Shown: positions 8,801-14,249 of the stretch, in pieces
Layout: every line of letters begins with the position of its first letter
Position numbering within the stretch: position 1 is the stretch's first letter
The notes under the pieces: generated by a model
Database searches by the model: none
Told to the model about the DNA's origin: nothing
Seen by the model: only the letters and a program-made list of their open reading frames with translations
Assembly (NCBI GenBank): GCA_964403795.1
Contig: CAYOHP010000063.1
Span: 1 to 34,385, forward strand
Source: CAYOHP01 sp964403795 [NCBI: uncultured bacterium]
GTDB lineage: Bacteria > Muiribacteriota > UBA6191 > CAZXTJ01
Length of the DNA stretch: 34,385 bases
Reading direction: 5' to 3'
Made by a program: the position numbers and the translations under genes

Positions 8801-9969
8801 TTGCCGCGCAGCGCGACTCCCACCGCTTCGCCCAGGGCGAGGCGGACCCCGGTGACGTCGACCTGGTCGGGACGGACCCGCAGGTCGATGTCGAAGGACG
8901 CCGCCAGCTCGGTCTCGCCGCGCTCGACCCGTACCGTCGACCGGGGGACCCGGACCCTGAGGTCGTAGTCCGGCGGACCGCCTCCGAACCGGACGGTCCC
9001 TTCCACCGCCAACGGGATGCGGCCCGGATCCACGGGCAGGCCGCGGGCCGCTAGGTACGGCTGCACCGCGCCCAGGGGTAACCCGGCGAGACGGATCTCG
9101 GCCGACCCGGTCCTCTCCGGGAGCTCCATCCCCAGGTCGACCTCGAGGGGTGCGCCCAGGAGTCCCGCCTCCAGCCGGGCCTGGAGCCGGCCTCGCCCAC
9201 CGGGGGGGAGGTCCACCACCAGCCCGAGCCGGTCGAAGGTGGCGACCATGGGCTCGCCCGGCACGGTGCGGTCCACCACCACGATCTCCGCCCGCTCCAG
9301 CCGGAACCTCCCCAACTCCACGGGCGAGGCCCTGGGCCCGGCCCCCGGGGTCGGAGGGCCCGGCGATTCCTCCCCGCCGGCCGGGAGCTGGGTCGGGGCC
9401 GGGTCGGCAGGCGCCTCCCCGCCGGAACCCTCGCGGTCGTCGCCGTCCCGGGCGTGCGAGGGTTCGGGTTCGGGGTCCCCGGGGAGCCCGCGCCGCAGCT
9501 CCTCGGCCTCCCGGAGCACCGATTCGGCCTGCTTGGAGAACTCGCTGCGCATGGCCTCGGCCCGGCGGCGGCGGTGCTCCCGGATCCGCTCGGCCAGGTC
9601 CTGGAGGTTCCACCGGCCGTCGGCGGCCCGTTCCAGTCGGATCCGGGGCGCCACGACCCGGATCTCGTCGATCCGGAGCTTCCGCTGGAGCAGCGCCGAA
9701 GGATCGAGGCGGATCCGGAGCGCATCGAGGCGGAAGACCTCCTGGTCGAGGTGGGGCAGGACGATCCGCTCCACCGAGACCTCGGGGAAGGTCGCGAAGT
9801 GCAGCTCGAGCGAGGTCGGAGCCACCCCGAGGTGCTCCCGGCAGAGGTCGAGGACGGCCCGCTCCAGCGCCCCGGAAGCGATCAGCTCGTGGAGATGGCG
9901 CGCCCCGATCCAGAGGCCCAGGGTGAGCACCCCGGCCACCAGGACCATGGCGATGAGCAGGCGACGCAT
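5806..9969 (-). CDS. Giant AsmA-like (repeating beta-groove) envelope protein
   Basis: This is a 1387-residue protein. ATG at 9969 is chosen because a signal anchor (about residues 5-22) starts there; the frame stays open upstream but without protein-like sequence. After the anchor come an AsmA-type N-terminal beta domain (about 45-122), a charged helical segment (124-161), a disordered Pro/Gly/Glu linker (162-217), then a long run of amphipathic beta strands. At least seven degenerate units recur, each opening like LPPEIRDRI or LPAPIRDKV and followed by a strand with LxLxxxxxG and a PG turn. AsmA/TamB/YhdP proteins form a hydrophobic groove that bridges the periplasm and carries phospholipids toward the outer membrane; that role is inferred here. 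It stands alone: convergent with the unknown gene at 5006 and divergent from the gene at 10165. Confidence 0.8.
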   Translation of the reverse strand: MRRLLIAMVLVAGVLTLGLWIGARHLHELIASGALERAVLDLCREHLGVAPTSLELHFATFPEVSVERIVLPHLDQEVFRLDALRIRLDPSALLQRKLRIDEIRVVAPRIRLERAADGRWNLQDLAERIREHRRRRAEAMRSEFSKQAESVLREAEELRRGLPGDPEPEPSHARDGDDREGSGGEAPADPAPTQLPAGGEESPGPPTPGAGPRASPVELGRFRLERAEIVVVDRTVPGEPMVATFDRLGLVVDLPPGGRGRLQARLEAGLLGAPLEVDLGMELPERTGSAEIRLAGLPLGAVQPYLAARGLPVDPGRIPLAVEGTVRFGGGPPDYDLRVRVPRSTVRVERGETELAASFDIDLRVRPDQVDVTGVRLALGEAVGVALRGKVRDFKDPELDLELATERFDLAALVAMLPPATRERVQALSPRLDLALLAKVKGRPRSGRVIPELELGIGPGSLEPKLADVPLPVRLAPTRVRVAGDRLSLEGLELSVAGMPVLRAGLSAAPLSGLPDVELSVSVPALALDRVHPSLDGRIPLASDKAREGFARLAELGLAGSLGASLVVTAHLPVLTEVPGLSGVGDLRTLVARLKADPELAAGQRSPERVKARLRPGLVQTGLEHSRSGAGAPGKRGALEIPVRAELAVAGSLSEARLERLRVEALGATLQGKAALADPLGERTLEASLSLGDEAGEPLELAGLASRLPAPIRDKVAALGLAGTLGLSASARGPVTSPEVEASVALAGLDAKVQVPGGSAIPLHLDRLALSTDGHALKLPPAELTLPGGALRLSGEVDDLRGGRSFKARLRTPGTGLDLTRMFPHLPEESRVRIGKIGLDRADLRLQVDAGGTPAKPGIGAKLSLALPIGALELEGGIEDPAGSKALAVTLRTAGDGLRLEDVLPRLPPEIRDRIRGPVAGRLRLQVEAKGELARPEGLRIDAGVDAALPGGDVRLRARVTDPRGERETDLRLGARFSRLDELMAFLPEVLADKVREFQPSAEVVLDVGLSGDRRKLAGNARVGLSHAGAVVPGPPGGITVAVEPAEVRVDLEVEPREGQAPRIGVRGEVEVRAKAVHPEKGPFDFSLLAGDLRYDGVDLHLGRLTATSMEQSLVVTGSVRDVKGVRDLDLGLGLGVDLQQVMTRLVPAAAKMRSNGKIEVEARVGGSAARPDWEGRIELRDFFLDAFQLKGNPVEIERMRMRVTRDDLIVDPWELAMGGRESDFFLAGSMKELAKVDNLWAALKADREGVIARIKAVVEAKGGKKAVVKMVGNETLIRLLGGSSHKIIIHIEADDLARPYTFKTLLAPDETRDFDFRREEILAKYRELALKEVYDDRGMSRPIFGRHQAQVMAVRSVYTVVLDEAFNMVHPQRVPFWRLVTTPMKF

Positions 9970-10044
9970 GGGGTTCCGGGCCCCTCGGCTCTCGGCCCGG
10001 GACTCCGCTCCTCGGGCGGGGGAGACGCCCCCCGGCACCTGCGA

Positions 10045-10050
10045 ACTGTA
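10045..10050 (-). promoter_or_regulatory. Candidate -10 hexamer for the AsmA-like gene
   Basis: TACAGT on the - strand lies about 75 nt upstream of the ATG at 9969, within a 195-nt divergent intergenic region that is otherwise almost free of TA steps. No convincing -35 element is seen. GAGGGG at about 12-17 nt before the ATG may be the ribosome binding site. Confidence 0.3.
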
Positions 10051-10152
10051 CATCCTCGGAGGGCTCTGGCCTCCCAGCGCGACCGGCCCGGAAGGGCGAC
10101 GAATTGGAGGGTCCACCCCTGGCGCCGGGGAGGTGAGCGGGAACCGGCTGGC

Positions 10153-10158
10153 TACAAT
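10153..10158 (+). promoter_or_regulatory. -10 element TACAAT of a predicted leaderless gene
   Basis: TACAAT matches the sigma-70 -10 consensus at 5 of 6 positions and ends exactly 6 nt before the GTG start at 10165. Transcription would then start at the G of the start codon. No ribosome binding site is present and the -35 region is not recognisable. Confidence 0.55.
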
Positions 10159-10164
10159 GACAGG

Positions 10165-11709
10165 GTGAGCCGACCCCGCCTTCCCCTCTGGCTGGTCACC
10201 GATCGCCTCGATCAATGCCGCGCCGCCCTCGACCTGGCCGTTCGCCTCTTCGCCCAGCGCCTCGAACTGCCGGCGGCCGCCTGGTCCACCGACCTGGTGG
10301 CCTCCGCCGAGGAGGCCGGCATCGAACTGCTGGGCACCGGTCCCGGAGGAGTGCCGATCCGGAGGGATGGGGAGCCGGTCCGGGAACCCAGGGTCCGGGT
10401 GGGTGCCGAGGGGGTAGGCCGGGACCCCTTCCGGATCGCCTGCCAGGCTGAATTCGAGGCTTCGGCCCCCGACCATCCCTGGATCGAGATCGACCCGCGC
10501 CTGCCGCCCGCCGCCTCGGTCGAAGCGATGGTGACCGAGCACCGCATGCATCTGGTGGGGGCCTGGGCCGGGGGCGCGGCCGGGGTCCGGCTCGGGCCCT
10601 GGCCATGGTGGGACGAGATCTCTCCGTTCGCCGATCCGGAGGGCCCGCTGGGTGCCGAGCTCTTGAGGTTCCGGCGGGCCGAGGCGGCCCTTCCGATCGG
10701 ATGCTTCGAGGACCCCACTCGCCTGCTGGTCGAGCCGGACCGGCCCGACGAGGAGGACCGGCGGCGGATCCGGGAGGCCTGGCTCACCTTGAAGCTGGCC
10801 GGGATCACTCCCCAGAGGGTCACCGCCGCCGAGGCCACTCGCAAGGTCATGAACCGGGCCCGCCTGGTGGTCGTTCCCGGAACCTGGGACTTCCCGAGCG
10901 AACGCTGGGTGAACCTCGGGGGATGGGTACGGGGAGGCGGAGTCCTGCTCCTCGGATTCGACGACCGCTCCTTGGAAGGAGGGCTCGCCAACGGTCACGG
11001 GCCCCCGGGACCCGGCTTCCTGACCCGCCTCACCGGACAGGAGCCCCGCGGGGCGCGGGCTGCCAGGGCCCTCGCCAGGGACCTCGTCCGGCTCCGGGTT
11101 CCCCGGGGGGCGAAGACCATGGGGGAACTGAGGGAGGTCCGGATCCCCGTCGCAGCCCCCCGGTTCGCGTGGCCGCTGGCGGCTCCCACGGAGGCCGGCG
11201 ACACCCCGACGACTGGGCGATGCCGGCCCGTCTCGTGGCTCGCGGAGGGGCCTTGGGGCGAGCCAGGACTCTGGCTCCACGAGCTGCAGAAGGGCCGGGT
11301 GGTGGCTTCCAGCCTTCCCCTGGAGGCCCTCCTGGCAGACCTCTCGGCTCCCTACTCCGAAGCGGTTCCCGAGGCGAGGGACGGCGGCCGGCGGGTGGCG
11401 GTGGACCTGGCTCGGCTCCTGGCCGGGGCGCTCAGGACCGCGGGGGCGCTCGAGCCCCAGGTCCGCACAGATCCCTTCACGGAGCTGCGGGTGGCGACGG
11501 CCCGGGGCGGGCTTCCGGTCGGGGCCCTGGTGGTGAACCGCGGCTCGGACCGGACCCCGGGGCGGCTCCCGGTCCCCGGACTCGACCGTTTCGAGGCCGA
11601 GGACCTGCTGGCCGGGAGGCCGGTGGCGCTCATGAACGGCAGCCTGGTCTGCCCGGTGCCGGCCGCCGACTATCGGGTGCTCTCGCTGCGTCTCCGGGAA
11701 CGCTCGTAG
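10165..11709 (+). CDS. GH42-like protein lacking most of the catalytic barrel (putative)
   Basis: This is a 514-residue protein with GTG at 10165 and TACAAT 6 nt upstream. Residues about 125-170 (HRMHLVGAWAGGAAGV, then SPFADPEGPLGAELLRF) resemble the last part of a glycosidase TIM barrel. Residues about 187-330 look like the amidotransferase-like 'trimerisation' domain of beta-galactosidases (RLVVVPGTWDFP, WVRGGGVLLLGF). The last 75 residues look like the small C-terminal beta domain of such enzymes (VVNRGSD, FEAEDLLAGRPV). The region before residue 125 is too short for a complete catalytic barrel, so activity is doubtful. The protein has no signal peptide. It converges on the secreted protein gene at 11749 across 39 nt. 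The family assignment is by pattern only and needs a structural comparison. Confidence 0.5.
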   Translation: MSRPRLPLWLVTDRLDQCRAALDLAVRLFAQRLELPAAAWSTDLVASAEEAGIELLGTGPGGVPIRRDGEPVREPRVRVGAEGVGRDPFRIACQAEFEASAPDHPWIEIDPRLPPAASVEAMVTEHRMHLVGAWAGGAAGVRLGPWPWWDEISPFADPEGPLGAELLRFRRAEAALPIGCFEDPTRLLVEPDRPDEEDRRRIREAWLTLKLAGITPQRVTAAEATRKVMNRARLVVVPGTWDFPSERWVNLGGWVRGGGVLLLGFDDRSLEGGLANGHGPPGPGFLTRLTGQEPRGARAARALARDLVRLRVPRGAKTMGELREVRIPVAAPRFAWPLAAPTEAGDTPTTGRCRPVSWLAEGPWGEPGLWLHELQKGRVVASSLPLEALLADLSAPYSEAVPEARDGGRRVAVDLARLLAGALRTAGALEPQVRTDPFTELRVATARGGLPVGALVVNRGSDRTPGRLPVPGLDRFEAEDLLAGRPVALMNGSLVCPVPAADYRVLSLRLRERS

Positions 11710-11721
11710 CTCGGCCGCGGC

Positions 11722-11737
11722 TCGCCCGCGAGGGCGA
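11722..11737. terminator. GNRA-loop hairpin between convergent genes
   Basis: TCGCCC-GCGA-GGGCGA is a perfect 6-bp stem with a GNRA-type tetraloop, lying in the 39-nt gap between two convergent stop codons. No T-tract follows on either strand. Confidence 0.4.
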
Positions 11738-11748
11738 TCGGTCGGCGA

Positions 11749-12672
11749 TCAGGCGTCGTTGACGTCCAGCATCTTCTGGACCAGCGCCAGCCGGTTCTCG
11801 AGGATCTCGTTGCGGGTCGCCAGCGGCGGCCCCGGGGGCAAGGTCTTGTGGTAGTTGAGCAGGCCCTGGATCCGCTCCTTGAGCGGGGTGAGCACGCCGG
11901 AGAAGCCCGACGCACCCGGCTCCCGGGTCATCATGAAGAACGAGAACACGTCGACGAAGGTCGACCAGACCTTCCCGCTCTGGAGCGGCAGGCGCCCCTC
12001 GTCGAGATCGGCACCGAGTTCGGCGATCAGGGCCTCGGTCAGCTTCTCCTGCTTCTTGCCCTGGCCCATCATGGCGAGCTTGGCGCGGAGCCCGAAGTAG
12101 ACCATCGGGAGCTTCTTGCCCTTGGCCTTGGCCTCGCCGGCCTTCCCCATGAAGGTGAGAAGGTCCTTGGTGGAGTCGACGATCCCGATCATCCCCTTCT
12201 CGAGCTTCCTCGGCTGGGGACCCGGTCCCGGGCGATCCGGCTCGGCCGGGGGCTCGAGGGAGAGGGCGGTGATGTCCCGGACCTTGGCCGCCATCTCGAC
12301 CCGGGGCATGCCCTCGGCGGGACCGCCGCCCTTGACCATCTCGTAGACCTCTTCGACGGCCTCCCGGGTGGTCTCGATCACCAGGTAGGCCTTGCCGTAG
12401 AGCCCGGAGGCCACCTGGAACTGGGGCCCGTCGTTCAGGAGGGTCATCGGCTCGCTGCCCTCGATGGTGAGGTGCACCCGGCTGGGGTAGAAGCCCTTGA
12501 ACCGGGCGATCAGGGGATTTTGCGAGTGGATCGCATGGAAGTGGGCGGCGGTGTCCTCGAGGATCCGGGCGCCCTCGGCTCCGGGTCCCGCCAGGAGCGC
12601 TCCGGGGAGGCCCCCGAGCGCCACCAGTCCCGCCATCAGGATCGTTCGCGACATGCCGTTCGTCCGCTTCAT
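11749..12672 (-). CDS. Secreted hypothetical protein
   Basis: This is a 307-residue protein starting at ATG 12672; an internal ATG (Met7) is a possible alternative. Residues 1-29 form a signal peptide ending near LLAGPGAEG. The mature part is mixed alpha/beta (FHAIHSQNPLIARFKGFYPSRVHL; AYLVIETTREAVEEVYEMV), has a Pro/Gly-rich linker near residues 145-155, a lysine-rich helix (GKAGEAKAKGKKLPM) and an amphipathic C-terminal region. I do not recognise the family. It lies downstream of the RING-finger gene on the same strand but has its own well-formed promoter in the 47-nt gap, so it can be expressed separately. Confidence 0.7.
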   Translation of the reverse strand: MKRTNGMSRTILMAGLVALGGLPGALLAGPGAEGARILEDTAAHFHAIHSQNPLIARFKGFYPSRVHLTIEGSEPMTLLNDGPQFQVASGLYGKAYLVIETTREAVEEVYEMVKGGGPAEGMPRVEMAAKVRDITALSLEPPAEPDRPGPGPQPRKLEKGMIGIVDSTKDLLTFMGKAGEAKAKGKKLPMVYFGLRAKLAMMGQGKKQEKLTEALIAELGADLDEGRLPLQSGKVWSTFVDVFSFFMMTREPGASGFSGVLTPLKERIQGLLNYHKTLPPGPPLATRNEILENRLALVQKMLDVNDA

Positions 12673-12681
12673 GGTGCCGGG

Positions 12682-12709
12682 AGGATAGCCGCCGGTCGCC
12701 GCATGTAAA
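12682..12709 (-). promoter_or_regulatory. Sigma-70-type promoter (TTTACA-16-TATCCT)
   Basis: On the - strand TTTACA (12709-12704) and TATCCT (12687-12682) are 16 nt apart, matching the -35 and -10 consensus at 5/6 and 4/6. The -10 ends 9 nt before the ATG at 12672, so the leader would be 0-3 nt. This is the best complete promoter in the window. Confidence 0.6.
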
Positions 12710-12719
12710 GCCCCCCGTG

Positions 12720-13556
12720 TCATCCCGGTGCAGAGAGCGGCACCGACCGGGGGGAGGCGCAGGCATAGATGGCGCAACGCCCGGTGTATGCGAAGCACTC
12801 CTGGTGGTGGGTGGTGTCGCAGGCGGCGCAGGCCACGGCCCGGTCCAGGACCACCTCCCCGCAGACCCGGCACAGGGCCGACTCCAGGCGGCGCTCGACC
12901 CGCTGGTCGGGGAGCGGGCGGGCCGCGGCCAGGCGGGGCCGCACCAGGGCGGCGAGCAGGAAGACCGCGCCCCGGGTCCAGTCCCGGAGCACCCGGGCGT
13001 CCACCGCGTCGGCGGAGAGCTGGTGCTTCAGCCGGACGAAATCGGCCTGGGACTCGAACCAGAGATTGGGGCGGGCCGGAGAGCGGAAATAGAGATCCAG
13101 GATCCTGGCCCGGATCCGGGGCGTGAGGATCGCCTGGGCTCCCGAACCCGGCAGGACCCGGGTGAGGAAGCGGGCATCGAAGGTCGACCCCGAGGAACCC
13201 ACCCGCTCGAGCCAGGGGGCTCCGAGGTCCCTCCCGAGCAGGTTGGCCGAGAGGCAGTTCACCACCGGGAGCGGGTTGCTGCCCGGGTCGATCTCCCGGC
13301 TCCGGGCCTGGACCACGACCTGGAAGCCATCCCGCCCTCGGAAACTCGGTCCCAAGCGGACGGTCGTGGTCCACCGGGGCCGCTCCACCGAGAGCAGGGG
13401 GAAGAGATCGGTCGTCCGGTCCTCCCTCAGACTGCCCCGGTAACCTCCGGCGACCTCCTGGAGGACGCCCAGGATCCGCATCCGCGGGCGCTCGAAGCCC
13501 TTGCCGAACCAGTAGTCATAGGCCTTGAGGAGGAGGTCGCCGTAGCTCCGGGTCAC
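12720..13556 (-). CDS. Prokaryotic RING-finger protein with DUF3137-like N-terminal region
   Basis: This is a 278-residue protein with GTG at 13556; CACACT ends 6 nt upstream and no normal ribosome binding site is present. Residues 229-266 carry eight zinc ligands with spacing C-x2-C-x10-C-x2-C-x4-H-x2-C-x6-C-x4-C (Cys229, 232, 243, 246, His251, Cys254, 261, 266). This matches the prokaryotic RING-type treble-clef families, including the HxxC...GxC core. Residues 1-215 have the strand/helix pattern of DUF3137-like domains (FQVVVQARSRE; FDARFLTRVLPGS; ILTPRIRARILDL) and end in a hydrophobic helix (about 192-205). In eukaryotes such fingers bind E2 enzymes; in bacteria the role is mostly unknown and membrane or protein binding is as likely. 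The lipoprotein gene at 13591 is upstream on the same strand, 34 nt away. Confidence 0.75.
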   Translation of the reverse strand: MTRSYGDLLLKAYDYWFGKGFERPRMRILGVLQEVAGGYRGSLREDRTTDLFPLLSVERPRWTTTVRLGPSFRGRDGFQVVVQARSREIDPGSNPLPVVNCLSANLLGRDLGAPWLERVGSSGSTFDARFLTRVLPGSGAQAILTPRIRARILDLYFRSPARPNLWFESQADFVRLKHQLSADAVDARVLRDWTRGAVFLLAALVRPRLAAARPLPDQRVERRLESALCRVCGEVVLDRAVACAACDTTHHQECFAYTGRCAIYACASPRSVPLSAPG

Positions 13557-13562
13557 CCTTCC

Positions 13563-13568
13563 AGTGTG
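13563..13568 (-). promoter_or_regulatory. -10-like hexamer CACACT, 6 nt before a GTG start
   Basis: CACACT on the - strand ends exactly 6 nt before the GTG at 13556, the same geometry as TACAAT, TAGGCT and TACGTT before three other GTG-start genes here. The first base departs from consensus, so this is the weakest of the set. Confidence 0.35.
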
Positions 13569-13590
13569 CCCGGTACCGGGCGATGGGCAA

Positions 13591-14139
13591 TCAGGGGAAC
13601 GACGGAGCCGGCGACGGGACCATGGACGGTCCCTGGGGATAGGGGCTGTTGGCCGGCCCCCCTGGGGGGTCGGAGGGACCCAGGATCCGGAGCCCCGGGT
13701 AGAGGATGCGATAGCTCGGGACCGGGGTGGCGGAGGCGAAGTTCCCTCCCCCCTGGTCGACCTTGCTGCTCTTCCCCGAGATCTGGAATCCGAACGGCCC
13801 GGTGAGGGTACCGGGCGGGATCCTCACCCGGATCTCGCCGGTGGAGCGCGCCAGGAAGACCTCCTCGGTCGAATTCCCGGAGAACGTGAAGCGGGCGTAC
13901 CCGGCCGGGAAGGTTCTTCCCTGGCCCTTCACGACCACGTACTCGCCGATCCGGGCCGAACCGGGCTGGACCGCCTCGAGCGGAAGGGTCTCGGCCCCCC
14001 GCGTGCCATCGGCGATCCCGGACCTGGTCTCCTCGAGCGCCAGGAAGGGATTGAAGGGGATGTGGTCGGCGCCGCCGCACCCCAGAGGAGCGACGACCAG
14101 GACCATGACCAGCAGGTAGAAGAGCGCCCGGCTCCGCAT
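13591..14139 (-). CDS. Small lipoprotein with IPT/TIG-like domain
   Basis: This is a 182-residue protein. ATG at 14139 has GGAGGAA about 10-16 nt upstream. The N-terminus is a short hydrophobic signal ending in APLGC, a lipobox-like site (Cys21) with Pro at -3. The mature part has an Ig-like beta core (ARIGEYVVVKGQGRTF, ARFTFSG, IRVRIPPGTLTGPFGFQISG). This pattern, a first strand followed by G-x-F and then V-x-I-P-P-G, is typical of IPT/TIG domains. The C-terminus is Pro/Ser-rich. It probably sits on a membrane face in the periplasm or at the surface. It is followed after 34 nt by the RING-finger gene. IPT domains are common in surface proteins, so no function can be assigned. Confidence 0.7.
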   Translation of the reverse strand: MRSRALFYLLVMVLVVAPLGCGGADHIPFNPFLALEETRSGIADGTRGAETLPLEAVQPGSARIGEYVVVKGQGRTFPAGYARFTFSGNSTEEVFLARSTGEIRVRIPPGTLTGPFGFQISGKSSKVDQGGGNFASATPVPSYRILYPGLRILGPSDPPGGPANSPYPQGPSMVPSPAPSFP

Positions 14140-14249
14140 GGATGCGGTTCCTCCGTACCAGGCATCGACGGAGCGGCGACGGAGGGGGAGCCGACTTCCT
14201 CTCGGAGGAGGCAGGGAGTTGGCCTGTCGGGCGGGGCCGAGCCCGGTCG

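Noticed and set aside
5062-9054. Very long + strand open frame opposite the AsmA-like gene
   Set aside because: It is rich in Pro, Arg, Gly and Gln with no domain or start signal, spans two real genes, and is the usual antisense by-product of very high GC content. Similar frames opposite or overlapping the porin, kinases and ATPase-like gene were rejected for the same reason.
9970-11280. N-terminal extension of the AsmA-like reading frame
   Set aside because: The extension overlaps the divergent gene at 10165, has antisense-type composition, and lies before an obvious signal anchor.
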